Assembly (NCBI RefSeq): GCF_029846115.1
Contig: NZ_JARVZZ010000001.1
Span: forward strand, 3,968,001 to 4,032,000
Source: Serratia marcescens
Lineage (GTDB): Bacteria > Pseudomonadota > Gammaproteobacteria > Enterobacterales > Enterobacteriaceae
Length of the DNA stretch: 64,000 nt
Direction: 5' to 3'
Shown here: one piece after another, positions 1 to 9,449 of the stretch
How the letters are laid out: each line of letters starts with the position of its first letter
How positions within the stretch are numbered: the first letter of the stretch is position 1
The notes under the pieces: model-generated
Databases searched by the model: none
What the model was told of the DNA's origin: nothing
Seen by the model: only the letters and a program-made list of their open reading frames with translations
Made by a program: the position numbers and the translations under genes

Positions 1-327
1 GGACGCGCTTTCGTCCGCGTCGACAGCACCGCTGACGTGATTGACCTGAAAAAACCCGCCGATGTTGAAGTCAATTGGATCGTCGGCAGCACGGAGAAAA
101 CCGAGGAACTGATCGCTCAGTTCCGCGCGCAGTCCCTGCCGCAGGGCGAAGCGCACTTCTGGCTCGCCGGTGAAGATCGCCTGGTGGTGGGGTTGCGTCG
201 ATATCTGCGCCGTGAACGCCAATGCGATCGCAATCGCCTTTATGCCGTACCTTACTGGCGTGAAGGGCTAAATGAAGAGGGTTACCACAATAAACGGCAT
301 GAAATCATGGATAACATTGATGACTGA
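1..327 (+). CDS. Siderophore-interacting protein (FAD-binding ferric reductase family), 3' part
   Basis: The reading frame is open from the first base, so the gene starts before the window; the GTG at 37 is internal. The roughly 108 visible residues are the C-terminal part of a SIP/ViuB-type NAD(P)H-dependent ferric-siderophore reductase. They include the stretch ending GEDRLVVGLRRYLRRE and the family-like tail YWREGLNEEGYHNKRHE. Such cytoplasmic flavoenzymes release iron from imported siderophores by reducing it. The FAD-binding N-terminus is outside the window, so completeness cannot be judged. A rho-independent terminator lies about 100 bases downstream. The family call is by recognition of the tail only; the specific siderophore is unknown. 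Confidence 0.75.
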   Translation, partial: GRAFVRVDSTADVIDLKKPADVEVNWIVGSTEKTEELIAQFRAQSLPQGEAHFWLAGEDRLVVGLRRYLRRERQCDRNRLYAVPYWREGLNEEGYHNKRHEIMDNIDD

Positions 328-429
328 CGGTCTCATTTTCCTTGATTAACCAAGTGGTAAATGAGTAAACACGACTTTTCTCAAATCTAACGTTAAAAAT
401 TGGCGTTACTGCGTAAAAGTAAGTAAATA

Positions 430-454
430 AAACCGCACCCCGTGCGGTTTTTTT
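430..454 (+). terminator. Rho-independent terminator of the siderophore-interacting gene
   Basis: A nine-base stem AAACCGCAC / GTGCGGTTT with a three-base CCC loop is followed by a run of T. It ends the rightward transcript from the partial first gene. The roughly 100 bases between the stop codon and this hairpin contain no gene I can support. Confidence 0.85.
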
Positions 455-621
455 GTTACCCTGATCACATAAAGCAAGCAATTGCTTTCTCAGATAAAAA
501 CAACATCACACCGGCGCCGTGGGTGTATCCTAATATAAAATACCTACTGGAAACGCAGAGTTGCCGCATCACGGCGACCGGCGCTGACGGGCTACGCTGT
601 TTGAGAAGGAGTGCCACCCTC

Positions 622-1725
622 ATGAAGTCGCAACACGATCCTGGCCGATCCACCAAGTCTCGCCATACCGAATACTCGCTGATCTTCCCCATCGCCGCGC
701 TGGTGGTGTTGAATCTGTGGAGCAGCACCACTCACTTTCCGCTGATCGTCGGCATCAACATTCTCGCGCTGGTGGGGATCCTCAGCAGCGCCTTCAGCGT
801 GGTGCGCCACGCCGACGTGCTCGCCCACCGGTTGGGCGAACCCTACGGCTCGCTGATCCTCAGCCTGTCGGTGGTGATCCTCGAGGTCAGCCTGATCTCG
901 GCGCTGATGGCCACCGGCGACGCCGCACCGGCGCTGATGCGCGACACGCTGTACTCCATCATCATGATCGTTTCCGCCGGCCTGGTCGGGTTCGCGCTGC
1001 TGCTCGGCGGGCGCAAGTTCGCCACCCAGTACGTCAACCTGGGCGGCATCAAACAGTATCTGATGGCGATTTTCCCGCTGGCGGTGATCGTGCTGGTGTT
1101 CCCGAGCGCGCTGCCGGGCGGCAACTTCAGCACCGGGCAAGCGCTGTTGGTCGCGCTGATCTCCGCCGCCATGTATGGCGTGTTCCTGGTGATCCAGACC
1201 AAAACTCACCAGAGTCTGTTCGTGTACGAGCATGAAGACGACGATGGCGACCCGCATCACGGCAAGCCCTCTTCCCACAGCAGTGCCTGGCATGCCGCCT
1301 GGCTCGTCGTACACCTGATCGCGGTTATCGCCGTCACCAAGTTCAACGCCAATCCGCTGGAAGGCCTGCTGACCAAGATGAACGCGCCAGCGCAGTTCAC
1401 CGGTTTCCTGGTGGCGCTGCTGATCCTGTCGCCTGAAGGCCTGGGGGCGCTGCGCGCCGTGTTGAACAACCAGGTGCAACGCGCCATGAACCTGTTCTTC
1501 GGCTCGGTGCTGGCGACCATCTCCCTGACGGTACCGGCGGTCACCATCATCGCCACCCTGACCGGGCAAACGCTGATCTTCGGCCTGCAGACGCCGCATA
1601 TCGTGGTGATGCTGACGGTGCTGCTGCTGTGCCAGCTGTCGTTCTCGACCGGCCGTACCAACGTGCTGAACGGCACCGCCCACCTGGCGCTGTTCGCCGC
1701 CTACATGATGACTATCTTCGCCTGA
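622..1725 (+). CDS. chaA: Sodium-potassium/proton (calcium/proton) antiporter ChaA
   Basis: This is a 367-residue inner-membrane antiporter of the CaCA superfamily that exports Na+, K+ or Ca2+ in exchange for protons, important at alkaline pH. It has about eleven hydrophobic segments in two halves. Each half carries an acidic family motif, HRLGEPYGSLILSLSVVILE near residue 80 and SPEGLGALRAVLNN near residue 275. An acidic, histidine-rich cytoplasmic loop (EHEDDDGDPHH) separates the halves. The frame is open back to 442, but the ATG at 622 has an AGGAG ten bases upstream and gives the usual family length of about 366 residues, so the longer start is rejected. The gene is monocistronic and convergent with lpxO, sharing a hairpin. 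Confidence 0.93.
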   Translation: MKSQHDPGRSTKSRHTEYSLIFPIAALVVLNLWSSTTHFPLIVGINILALVGILSSAFSVVRHADVLAHRLGEPYGSLILSLSVVILEVSLISALMATGDAAPALMRDTLYSIIMIVSAGLVGFALLLGGRKFATQYVNLGGIKQYLMAIFPLAVIVLVFPSALPGGNFSTGQALLVALISAAMYGVFLVIQTKTHQSLFVYEHEDDDGDPHHGKPSSHSSAWHAAWLVVHLIAVIAVTKFNANPLEGLLTKMNAPAQFTGFLVALLILSPEGLGALRAVLNNQVQRAMNLFFGSVLATISLTVPAVTIIATLTGQTLIFGLQTPHIVVMLTVLLLCQLSFSTGRTNVLNGTAHLALFAAYMMTIFA

Positions 1726-1727
1726 TC

Positions 1728-1757
1728 AAAAAGGGGCGCACACCGTGCGCCCCTGTC
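1728..1757. terminator. Bidirectional terminator between chaA and lpxO
   Basis: A perfect nine-base stem GGGGCGCAC / GTGCGCCCC with an ACC loop sits between the convergent stop codons. On the minus strand it is followed by TTTTT, making it a strong terminator for lpxO. The T-richness on the plus side is weaker, so chaA termination is probable rather than certain. Confidence 0.85.
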
Positions 1758-1762
1758 TTCGT

Positions 1763-2665
1763 TTATACCGAGAAGAATATCGCCGCGGCGATCCCCCCGA
1801 ACAAAATCCACTTGATGATGTAATAGCCGGTGCGGTTCCAGGCCTTCAGGCGTTTCCCCACCCGGCGTATCGCATAGATGTATTTGAACATCTTGTTGAC
1901 GCCGCCGGTGCGATCGCCCTCTTCGTTCGGCGCGGTGGCGGCGCTCATCAGATTACGCCCCAGCCAGTGGTTAACCGCCTGCGCCCAGCGATAACGCATC
2001 GGCCGTTCGATGTCGCAGAACAGGATCAGACGGTTCTGCCCACTCTGGTTTTCCGCGTAGTGCAGATAGGTTTCATCGAACATCACGCCTTCCCCATCGC
2101 GCCAGCTGTAGCGCTCGCCGTCCACTTCAATAAAGCAGCGGTCATCGTTGGGGGTCATCAGCCCCAGGTGATAACGCAGCGAACCGGCGTAAGGATCGCG
2201 GTGGCGCGGCAAACGGCTGCCGTCCGGCAGTTCGGCGAACATCGCCGCCTTGACCGAAGGCAGGCGGCGCAGCAGTTCCGTGGTCTGCGGGCACAGGGTC
2301 ATGGCCGAAGGATGGCTGTCCTCATACCATTTCAGGTAAAAGCGCTTCCAACCGGTCTTGAAAAACGAGTTGAAACCGGCGTCGTTGAATTGATCGGACG
2401 CCTTGATCTGCTGGATCTCCATCAGCTTCTGTCCTTCGTCGCGGATGGTCTCCCAGTTATCTCTCAACACCGCCAGCTCAGGAAACTGCTCCGGCCTCAG
2501 ATACGGCGTGGTCGGCACACGGGAAAACAGATACATGAAAACGTTCAACGGTGCGGTAAAGGTGGAATGGTCAGACAGCTGCCGCCACACGTTGTAGCGC
2601 ACCCGTCCGCGGTAATGCACATAGACGACGCATAAAATAAGCAAAATCAGAATGATGTATTTCAT
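1763..2665 (-). CDS. lpxO: Lipid A hydroxylase LpxO (Fe2+/2-oxoglutarate dioxygenase)
   Basis: This 300-residue protein resembles LpxO, which adds a 2-hydroxyl group to the secondary myristate of lipid A on the cytoplasmic side of the inner membrane. An N-terminal transmembrane anchor (residues 1-17, MKYIILILLILCVVYVH) is followed by an aspartyl/asparaginyl hydroxylase-like beta-helix. The iron ligands are visible as HRD (His155, Asp157) and the distal His202 in YLHYAEN. A second hydrophobic segment is present at the C-terminus (YYIIKWILFGGIAAAIFF). The gene is single, convergent with chaA, with an AT-rich upstream region. LpxO modification is associated with stress resistance and host interaction in Gram-negative pathogens; that role here is inference. 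Confidence 0.92.
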   Translation of the reverse strand: MKYIILILLILCVVYVHYRGRVRYNVWRQLSDHSTFTAPLNVFMYLFSRVPTTPYLRPEQFPELAVLRDNWETIRDEGQKLMEIQQIKASDQFNDAGFNSFFKTGWKRFYLKWYEDSHPSAMTLCPQTTELLRRLPSVKAAMFAELPDGSRLPRHRDPYAGSLRYHLGLMTPNDDRCFIEVDGERYSWRDGEGVMFDETYLHYAENQSGQNRLILFCDIERPMRYRWAQAVNHWLGRNLMSAATAPNEEGDRTGGVNKMFKYIYAIRRVGKRLKAWNRTGYYIIKWILFGGIAAAIFFSV

Positions 2666-2860
2666 GTTTGAATCGCATCAAAGAACCTACACGCTATGCG
2701 CCGCGCGGCGCACACCCCAGATAATGTCCTTTTGGCGCCGCAGGCAAATTGCACGCCAATCTGGAACCCATTAATCATTAACGCTAACTCAACGAAAATC
2801 TATACAAAAAACCACAATAATTTACACAAAGGTTAAACGAGAGGGGAAATTGCGGAGATA

Positions 2861-2885
2861 AAAAAGGCCGCCGAAGCGGCCTTTC
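2861..2885 (-). terminator. Rho-independent terminator of phoH
   Basis: The stem GGCCGC / GCGGCC with a four-base CGAA loop is followed on the minus strand by a run of six T. It lies 15 bases after the phoH stop codon. Confidence 0.88.
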
Positions 2886-2899
2886 CATTAGCGGATAGG

Positions 2900-3688
2900 T
2901 TAACTGTAAGCGTTGAGCGTGCGCTGGCACAAAGCGGAACGCACGCAGTCCTGTTTTTCAAAGCGGATAACGCCGATCATCTCGTCCTCTTCGAAGCGCT
3001 CCAGCGCGTCGCTGAGACCGGATTTCACGCCGCGTGGCAAGTCGCACTGGGTCACGTCGCCGTTAACGATAACCGTCACGTTTTCGCCCAGACGGGTCAG
3101 GAACATTTTCATTTGGCTGGCGGTCACGTTCTGGGCTTCATCCAGGATAACGACCGCATTTTCGAAGGTGCGTCCGCGCATATAAGCGAACGGCGCAATT
3201 TCTACCTTACCGATTTCCGGGCGCAGGCAGTACTGCATAAAGGAAGAGCCTAAACGACGTACCAGAATGTCATACACCGGGCGGAAATAAGGGGCGAACT
3301 TCTCGGAGATATCCCCCGGCAAGAAACCGAGGTCTTCGTCCGCCTGCAAAACAGGACGGGTAACGATAATCCGATCCACCTCTTTATGGATCAGCGCCTC
3401 CGCCGCCTTGGCGGCGCTGATGAATGTTTTGCCACAGCCGGCTTCGCCGGTGGCGAAAATCAGCTGCTTATTCTCTATGGCTGATAAGTAATGACCCTGA
3501 GCTTCGGTTCTAGCCTCGATGGGTGAGCTATCGCGCTTGTCTCGCGCCATGCCGATAGACTCGACTCCCCCCATTTGCACCAGCGAGGTCACAGACTCTT
3601 CTTCCAGCTGGCGATGACTACGAGCGTCACGACGAATAACGCGTTTCGCTTCACGACGTGCTTTGATCACTGCTTTCTGTCTACCCAT
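2900..3688 (-). CDS. phoH: PhoH, P-loop ATPase
   Basis: The 262-residue product is nearly colinear with E. coli PhoH as I remember it, from MGRQKAVIKARREAKR to the C-terminal ALCQRTLNAYS. It is a cytoplasmic ATP-binding protein with a RecA/helicase-like fold, belongs to the Pho regulon in E. coli, and has an uncertain role linked to RNA metabolism. The Walker A motif GEAGCGKT is at residues 81-88 and Walker B is VVILDEAQ near residue 180. The N-terminus is very basic. It is monocistronic with its own terminator. I could not find a convincing Pho box in the upstream 700 bases by eye. Confidence 0.92.
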   Translation of the reverse strand: MGRQKAVIKARREAKRVIRRDARSHRQLEEESVTSLVQMGGVESIGMARDKRDSSPIEARTEAQGHYLSAIENKQLIFATGEAGCGKTFISAAKAAEALIHKEVDRIIVTRPVLQADEDLGFLPGDISEKFAPYFRPVYDILVRRLGSSFMQYCLRPEIGKVEIAPFAYMRGRTFENAVVILDEAQNVTASQMKMFLTRLGENVTVIVNGDVTQCDLPRGVKSGLSDALERFEEDEMIGVIRFEKQDCVRSALCQRTLNAYS

Positions 3689-4366
3689 AGTGGCACCTTA
3701 CAGTTTGTTTCACCTACCGCAACGGCCAGGCCGCGCGATTATGTTTCACACACGTATTAGGTTTTGGCCTCCTCCGAGCCAATAAGAGCCAAGGGACAAC
3801 GTGAATCGACGGCAACGCTTAAGCGCCGTTTTTTCACGGGACAACGCGGACTGCATCAATAAACGTGGAGTAAAAAGTGATGAGATTCGGTAGCGATAAG
3901 GGTGCGGAGTTGCCGGTAAAAGAGAGTCGGAGAGAGAACCCTCGTTACAACGAGAAATCAGGGGAGATGTGTTATTTTTTCTTTCCAGCCCAGCCAAGGA
4001 CTTTACCATTAGCGATCCCCGCAGTGATATTTACAGCTTCAAGCTGTGCACCGTGTGAAAACTACCGCCAGATGATTACAGTATAATGACATTCAATCCT
4101 GTCGCGTTACTAAAATGTAAAAAAATTTTATATCTTTTGTTTTCAGTTAGCACAAAAACACTATATCACGCTCGTCACGTCATTCCATAAAAATTTTATT
4201 CCTATAAATATCAATAAATTAAAATTAAAAACCGTGAATGACACTTTGGTTTCCCGATTAAAATTTACACAACTCAAAGTCGGCGGGCCGTTCAGATTTT
4301 TTAATCTGCAGGCGAAGGATTGAATTGAACTCCGTCGCTTAATGTCCCGCGCAATAGGCAAGCCAA
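3689..4366. other. Intergenic region between phoH and efeB
   Basis: About 680 bases, AT-rich towards the right, with no reading frame that resembles a protein. It should hold the phoH promoter on its left side. Two structures stand out: a hairpin followed by six T on the plus strand (3809-3834, listed separately) and a palindrome CTCGTT-AC-AACGAG at 3941-3954. Confidence 0.6.
3809..3834 (+). terminator. Terminator-like hairpin facing right, no assigned gene
   Basis: ACGGC (3809-3813) pairs with GCCGT (3825-3829), enclosing the self-complementary GCTTAAGC, and is followed by TTTTTT. It has the form of a rho-independent terminator for a plus-strand transcript. The only sequence upstream on that strand is the antisense of phoH and its 5' region. 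It may end a small or antisense RNA; no promoter was identified with confidence. Confidence 0.4.
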
Positions 4367-4396
4367 AGTAAAACGAGGCGGAAGATCCCGCCTCGT
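4367..4396 (-). terminator. Rho-independent terminator of efeUOB
   Basis: The nine-base stem ACGAGGCGG / CCGCCTCGT lies directly downstream of the efeB stop codon. On the minus strand it is followed by TTTACTTT. Confidence 0.85.
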
Positions 4397-4406
4397 CATT
4401 GCGCAC

Positions 4407-5705
4407 TCAGGCCTTGAGCAGGCCGCTGGCCAGATAGTCGCCGCCCTCTTTCACGCCCGGCAATACGAAGAAATATCCGCCGCCGATCGGCTTGATGTAT
4501 TCTTCCAGCGCTTCGCCGTTGAGCCTTTTTTGCACCGTCAGGAAGCCTTTTTCCAGATCGGCCTGATAGCAGACGAACAACAGCCCCATTTCCAGCTGCC
4601 CGGCATTGGAAACGCCAAGGGAATAGCTATAACCCCGCCGCAGCATCAGGTTGCTTTGGCTTTCCGGCGTGCGGGGGTTAGCCAACCGGATGTGCGCGTC
4701 CATCGGTATCACCTTGCCGTCGGGATCGTTCGCGTAGTTCGGCTCGTCATGTTCATGCTTCATGCCTAACGGCGCGCCGCTGTGCTTTTCGCGACCGAAA
4801 ATAGTTTCCTGCTCCTGCAGCGGCGTGCGATCCCAAAACTCCACGCGGAAGCGAATAATGCGCGCCGCCTGGTAGCTGCCGCCGGCCGTCCACGCAGGTT
4901 CACCCACGTTGTCACCGACCCACACCACTTTATCCATCAGCGGTTTGTCGTCGGTTTTCGGGTTGGCGGTGCCGTCTTTGAAGCCCAGCAGATTAATCGG
5001 CGTCTCTTTGCCTTTGCTGCGTGCCGCATGCGCGGAGATAAACCCTTCCCGCTTCCAGCGCACGCTGAGCAGATCCGGCGAGTGCTTGATGATATCGCGC
5101 AGCGCATGGAGAGCGGTTTCATTGGTGTTGGCGCAAATCTGCAGCAACAGGTCGCCGTGGCACAGCGCGGCGTCCAACGCATCGTTGGGGAAGCGGGTCA
5201 TTTTCTGCAACCGCAGCGGCTTTTGCGCCTGCAGGCCAAAGCGTTCGTCGAACAGCGATGCGCCGACCGAGACGGTGATGGTCAGGTTGTCCGGGTAAAT
5301 CTCCGGCCCCATGATGCCGGAATCGAGCGGCGGTAGCTTGGCATCCACCTCCGGCGCCTTGCCGCCGTGGGTCAGGAAGGCGATGCGATCGGTCAATAGC
5401 CGGAACAGCCGCTCCAGCTCCGCTTTATTGGTCGCCAGCACGTCGAACGCCACCAGCATCATCGCCGCCTGTTGCGGCGTCAGCACCCCGGCCTGATGGC
5501 GGCCATAAAACGGCTGTTTCTGCCAGCGCTCATCCTGCGGCGTCGCCAACGGCTCCGCTGTGTTGCCCGCCGCCTGCGCCAGGCGGCTGCCGCCCAGCGC
5601 CAGTGCGCCCAGCCCCAGCCCCTGCAGCAAACGGCGCCGCGAAGGCGATGCCGCCCCCTGCGATTGCGGATGCGGCCCGCTGTGCGGGCCTGCCTTGTTG
5701 CTCAT
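4407..5705 (-). CDS. efeB: EfeB, periplasmic Dyp-type peroxidase/deferrochelatase
   Basis: This 432-residue haem peroxidase of the DyP family is exported folded by the Tat pathway; the signal carries the twin-arginine SRRRLLQ (residues 22-28), a hydrophobic stretch and an AQA-like cleavage site. The DyP signature GFKDGTANP is present, as is a conserved region rich in LANPRTPES towards the C-terminus. In E. coli EfeB works with EfeU and EfeO in ferrous/ferric iron uptake under low pH and oxygen, and has been reported to release iron from haem. It is the last gene of efeUOB, 11 bases after efeO. Confidence 0.94.
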   Translation of the reverse strand: MSNKAGPHSGPHPQSQGAASPSRRRLLQGLGLGALALGGSRLAQAAGNTAEPLATPQDERWQKQPFYGRHQAGVLTPQQAAMMLVAFDVLATNKAELERLFRLLTDRIAFLTHGGKAPEVDAKLPPLDSGIMGPEIYPDNLTITVSVGASLFDERFGLQAQKPLRLQKMTRFPNDALDAALCHGDLLLQICANTNETALHALRDIIKHSPDLLSVRWKREGFISAHAARSKGKETPINLLGFKDGTANPKTDDKPLMDKVVWVGDNVGEPAWTAGGSYQAARIIRFRVEFWDRTPLQEQETIFGREKHSGAPLGMKHEHDEPNYANDPDGKVIPMDAHIRLANPRTPESQSNLMLRRGYSYSLGVSNAGQLEMGLLFVCYQADLEKGFLTVQKRLNGEALEEYIKPIGGGYFFVLPGVKEGGDYLASGLLKA

Positions 5706-5716
5706 AACCGTATGCC

Positions 5717-6853
5717 TCAGTCCAGGCCCAACACGCCGCGCAGTTGGGAAAGGTCTTCCGCCAGCGTGGTGATCGGCCCTTTCAACGCGTTGCGATCGGC
5801 ATCGCTCAGCTTCTCGTAGGACTCATAGCCTTCTTTGGTTTGGTACTTCGCCAAAATGGTGTCCACGGTTTTGAAGTTAGCGTCAATCTTGTCCAGCAGC
5901 GGCTTGTTGGCTTTGACCAGCAGCGGGCGCAGCAGATTGACGATCTTCTGCGCGCCGTCGACGTTGGCCTGGAAATCCCACAGGTCAGTGCGGCTGTAAC
6001 GGTCTTCTTCACCGCTGATCTTGCTGGCCGCCACTTCTTCGATTAACCCGGCGGCGCCGCCCACCACCTTGCTCGGCGGGAAGGTCAGTTCACCCACGCG
6101 TTTTTGCAGTTCAACGGTGTCGTGATACAGACGATCGGCATATTTGCCCATGTCCTTGGTCGAGTTGTCGGCAAACAGCGCCTTCTCCAGACGGTGGAAA
6201 CCGGTGAAGTTCGGATCCGCCGATTTCTTCTCGTAGTCGTCTTCACGGGCGTCGATGCTGCCGTCCAGATCGGAGAACAGCTCGGCGATCGGCTCGATGC
6301 GCTCATAGTGCTGGCGGGTCGGCGCGTACAGCTTGCGCGCTTGCTCCACGTTGCCGGCCTTCACCGCGTCGGTGAACAGCTTGGTCTGTTTCACCAGCCC
6401 ATCGACTTCTTTAGTGACGTAGACTTTGTACTCGGCAATCGGGCCAACCAGATCCAGCGCGCTCGGTTTGCCGTCGGTAGCGCCGTTGTCCGCCGCGATG
6501 ACGGTCAGTTTGCCTTTCGGATTGCTCAGCAGCCCGCAGGTCATGTCATATTCGCCCGCTTCCAGCGTGGCGGTCATTTTCTGGGTAAAGCCCGGCGCGA
6601 TGTTCTCGCGCTCTTCCACCACCATCACCCCTTTCAGGATTTCCCATTCGACGTTTTTCTGGCTGGTGTTGTGCACCACAAACTGCGTCTTGCCGGCCGG
6701 CACCGTCAGCTGCATCGGTTCACACTGCTTGTCGTTGACCGTGACCTTGACCTGCGGCACGTCCGCCGCCAACGCGTCGATGCTCAGCGCAAACGCCGGG
6801 ATAGCCAGTAATGCTGCGTGCAACGCCTTGCGGCGAAATAACGGAGTAGACAT
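5717..6853 (-). CDS. efeO: EfeO, periplasmic iron-uptake protein (cupredoxin + imelysin/M75)
   Basis: The 378-residue protein has a Sec-type signal peptide ([19 protein letters not shown]...ALA). A cupredoxin-like domain follows (about residues 28-120, with the CEPM and MTCG stretches), then an all-helical imelysin/M75 domain containing FHRLEKALF, the HxxE metal motif. It is thought to bind and oxidise iron in the periplasm and deliver it to EfeU. The frame is open to 6874, but the ATG at 6853 follows AGGGA at normal spacing and gives the E. coli-like length, so it is chosen. It lies between efeU and efeB in one operon. Confidence 0.93.
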   Translation of the reverse strand: MSTPLFRRKALHAALLAIPAFALSIDALAADVPQVKVTVNDKQCEPMQLTVPAGKTQFVVHNTSQKNVEWEILKGVMVVEERENIAPGFTQKMTATLEAGEYDMTCGLLSNPKGKLTVIAADNGATDGKPSALDLVGPIAEYKVYVTKEVDGLVKQTKLFTDAVKAGNVEQARKLYAPTRQHYERIEPIAELFSDLDGSIDAREDDYEKKSADPNFTGFHRLEKALFADNSTKDMGKYADRLYHDTVELQKRVGELTFPPSKVVGGAAGLIEEVAASKISGEEDRYSRTDLWDFQANVDGAQKIVNLLRPLLVKANKPLLDKIDANFKTVDTILAKYQTKEGYESYEKLSDADRNALKGPITTLAEDLSQLRGVLGLD

Positions 6854-6873
6854 ACGAGATTCCCTATTAAACA

Positions 6874-7719
6874 TTAATGATTGATTTTACGTTGCGCCGG
6901 GGCCGCTGCCGGCTCCGCGCGCTGCGGCAGGAAAAAGAAAATCAGCGCCGGGATCAGATACAGGAAGTAGACCGCCACTTCGCTGACCGTCGGGGCTTCC
7001 TGATAACCGAGAATACCTTCCAGCAGGGTGCCGAACAGCGAATGGGTCGACAGGGTGCTGCTGAAATCGAAGGCGATAGCCTGGAAGTGGTTCCACAGAC
7101 CGGCTTCGTGGAAGGCGCGGATCGCCCCGGCGGCCAGGCCGGCGGCGACGAACAGAATGAACAGGCTGGTCCATTTGAAGAACTTGGCCAGGTGCAGCTT
7201 CACCCCGCCCCAGTAAATCATCATGCCCAGCACGATGGCGGCCACCAGGCCGAGCACCGCGCCGATCGGCGCCGCGGCGCCCACGTCTTGCTGAAACGCC
7301 GCCAGCAGGAAGAACACCGACTCCAGCCCTTCGCGCGCTACGGCGAAGAACACCATCGCCACCAGCGCCCAACCCTGCCCTTTACCGGCGTTGAGCGCGT
7401 GATCGATCGCGCCTTCCAAATGCACCTTGACCGATTTGGACACCTTACGCATCCAAAACACCATATAGGTGAGGATCAGTACCGCCACCACCGCGACGAT
7501 GCCTTCGAACAGCTCCTGCTGTTTCTGCGGGAACTCGCCGGTGGTCTCATTGATGAAGATGCCGAGCGCCAGACACAGCGCCGCGGCGACAATCACGCCG
7601 ATCCACACCGCACCGAGCCATTGGCTGCGCTGCGTGCGTTTCAGGTAGCTGGCGATCAGGCTGACGATCAGCGCAGCCTCCAGCCCCTCGCGGAACATGA
7701 TAAGAAAGGGAACGAACAT
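6874..7719 (-). CDS. efeU: EfeU, ferrous iron permease (FTR1 family)
   Basis: This 281-residue inner-membrane permease has seven probable transmembrane segments and the two FTR1-family REGLE iron-binding motifs. One is near the N-terminus (MFREGLEAALIVSL) and one is central (VAREGLESVFFLLA). No frameshift is seen, unlike the cryptic efeU of E. coli K-12. It is the first gene of efeUOB. A Fur-type operator lies about 90-110 bases upstream, so iron repression is expected. The 20-base gap to efeO argues for co-transcription. Confidence 0.94.
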   Translation of the reverse strand: MFVPFLIMFREGLEAALIVSLIASYLKRTQRSQWLGAVWIGVIVAAALCLALGIFINETTGEFPQKQQELFEGIVAVVAVLILTYMVFWMRKVSKSVKVHLEGAIDHALNAGKGQGWALVAMVFFAVAREGLESVFFLLAAFQQDVGAAAPIGAVLGLVAAIVLGMMIYWGGVKLHLAKFFKWTSLFILFVAAGLAAGAIRAFHEAGLWNHFQAIAFDFSSTLSTHSLFGTLLEGILGYQEAPTVSEVAVYFLYLIPALIFFFLPQRAEPAAAPAQRKINH

Positions 7720-7810
7720 AAATAATCACCCCTGAAAAGACCGCGGCGGCAGAGAAAACTGACTCGAAATGAGCGGCGGCAACTCTGTAAAGAAACGTAA
7801 AATACAACGA

Positions 7811-7829
7811 GAGTGATTATCATTCTGCC
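7811..7829 (-). promoter_or_regulatory. Fur box upstream of efeU
   Basis: On the minus strand the site contains AATGATAATCA within a 19-base imperfect palindrome, close to the Fur consensus core GATAATGATAATCATTATC. It lies between the efeU start and the putP terminator, where the efeUOB promoter must be. Function is inferred from the match. Confidence 0.8.
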
Positions 7830-7916
7830 AAGAAGAAATACAAGAGGCGCAAGCGTGATTTTTTCTAATCAAATGTCGCCAGGTGTTACAGCCGGATGAC
7901 GGTGGTAAACAGGAAA

Positions 7917-7943
7917 AAAGAAGGGGCGCTCTGCGCGCCCCTT
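7917..7943 (-). terminator. Rho-independent terminator of putP
   Basis: A seven-base stem GGGGCGC / GCGCCCC with a five-base loop is followed on the minus strand by CTTCTTTTTT. It lies just after the putP stop codon. Confidence 0.88.
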
Positions 7944-7964
7944 GCTGACTGACATCGAACGGCG

Positions 7965-9449
7965 TTATACCGTTTTGTACTCGGCTTCCGCCTGATCGAA
8001 ACGCTCGGTCATGGTGGAGGAAGGCTGGCGGCCCATCAGGCTCACTACCACGATCGCGAGGCAGCCCAGGATGAAGCCTGGGATGATTTCATACAGGCCC
8101 AGCCATTCGTACTGTTTCCAGACGATCACCGTCACCGCACCGACCAGCATGCCGGCCAGCGCGCCGTTGCGGGTCATGCGCGACCACAGCACCGAGATCA
8201 GCACAACCGGGCCGAAGGCGGCGCCGAAACCGGCCCAAGCATAGCTCACCAGGCCCAGCACGCGGTTCTCCGGGTTGGCCGCCAGCGCGATGGCGATCAG
8301 CGCCACCACCAGCACCATCACACGGCCGACCCACACCAGCTCACGCTGGCTGGCGCCTTTGCGCAGGAACGCCTTGTACAGGTCTTCGGTGATCGCGCTG
8401 GAACACACCAGCAGCTGGCAGCTCAGGGTACTCATGACCGCCGCCAGAATCGCCGACAGCAGCACGCCCGCCACCCATGGGTTGAACAGCAACATCGCCA
8501 GCTCGATGAACACGCGTTCGCCGTTCTGCGACACGTTACCGGCTTGATCCGGGTTATTGGCGAAGTAAGCGATGCCGAAGAAACCGACGGCGATGGTGCC
8601 GGCCAGGCACAGGATCATCCAGGTCATGCTGATGCGACGCGCGCTGCGGATGGTGCGGTGGGAGTCCGCCGCCATGAAACGCGCCAGGATGTGCGGCTGG
8701 CCGAAGTAGCCCAGGCCCCAACCCAGCAGCGACAGGATGGCGACGAAGTTCAGCCCCTTAAGCATGTCGAGGTTGGCCGGGTTCTGCGCCTGGATCACCA
8801 GCATCGAGGTATCGATGCCGCCGACGGCGAAAATCACGATCACCGGCGTCAGGATCAGCGCGAAAATCATCAGGCTGGCCTGCACGGTGTCGGTCCAGCT
8901 CACCGCCAGGAAACCACCGATAAAGGTATAGAGGATGGTCGCCGCGGCACCGGCCCACAGGGCGGTTTCGTAGCTCATGCCGAAGGTGCTTTCGAACAGG
9001 CGTGCGCCGGCTACGATACCCGAGGCGCAGTAAATGGTGAAGAACACCAGGATGACGATGGCCGAGATCACCCGCAGCAGCTTGCTGTTGTCTTCAAAGC
9101 GGCTGGTGAAATAGTCCGGCAGCGTCAGGGCGTTGTTGTTGGCTTCGGTATGAACGCGCAGCCTTCCTGCCACCAGTTTCCAGTTCAGGTAAGCGCCGAT
9201 GGTCAGGCCGATGGCGATCCAGCTTTCGGAAATGCCGGAGAGGAAGATGGCGCCCGGCAGGCCCATCAGCAACCAGCCGCTCATGTCGGAAGCGCCGGCG
9301 GACAGCGCGGTCACCACGCTGCCCAAACTGCGGCCGCCGAGAATATAGTCATCAAAGTTGTTGGTTGCCCGGTAGGCAAGCAGGCCGATCAGCACCATCC
9401 CGAAAATGTACACCAGGAAGGTCACCAGCATAGGTGTGCTCATTGTCAT
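7965..9449 (-). CDS. putP: PutP, sodium/proline symporter
   Basis: The 494-residue inner-membrane protein is a sodium:solute symporter (SSS family) that imports proline as a carbon and nitrogen source. It has about thirteen transmembrane segments. Conserved SSS features include the N-terminal YxxGGRSLG (DDYILGGRSLG) with GASDMSGWLLMGLPGA just after, and the sodium-site region AAVMSTLSCQLLVCSSAITEDLY. It is divergent from putA, sharing a 571-base control region, the classical put arrangement in enterobacteria. Confidence 0.96.
   Translation of the reverse strand: MTMSTPMLVTFLVYIFGMVLIGLLAYRATNNFDDYILGGRSLGSVVTALSAGASDMSGWLLMGLPGAIFLSGISESWIAIGLTIGAYLNWKLVAGRLRVHTEANNNALTLPDYFTSRFEDNSKLLRVISAIVILVFFTIYCASGIVAGARLFESTFGMSYETALWAGAAATILYTFIGGFLAVSWTDTVQASLMIFALILTPVIVIFAVGGIDTSMLVIQAQNPANLDMLKGLNFVAILSLLGWGLGYFGQPHILARFMAADSHRTIRSARRISMTWMILCLAGTIAVGFFGIAYFANNPDQAGNVSQNGERVFIELAMLLFNPWVAGVLLSAILAAVMSTLSCQLLVCSSAITEDLYKAFLRKGASQRELVWVGRVMVLVVALIAIALAANPENRVLGLVSYAWAGFGAAFGPVVLISVLWSRMTRNGALAGMLVGAVTVIVWKQYEWLGLYEIIPGFILGCLAIVVVSLMGRQPSSTMTERFDQAEAEYKTV

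Noticed and set aside
328..429. Possible 3'-UTR-derived small RNA after the first gene
   Set aside because: A terminator is present, but no convincing promoter or 5' structure was found; it is simply treated as a 3' untranslated region.
442..621. Upstream extension of the chaA reading frame by 60 residues
   Set aside because: The extension includes part of a terminator and has no ribosome-binding site, while ATG 622 has AGGAG and gives the family length.
592..1683. 363-residue frame antisense to chaA
   Set aside because: Gln/Arg/His-rich composition typical of antisense frames in GC-rich genes; no family resemblance.
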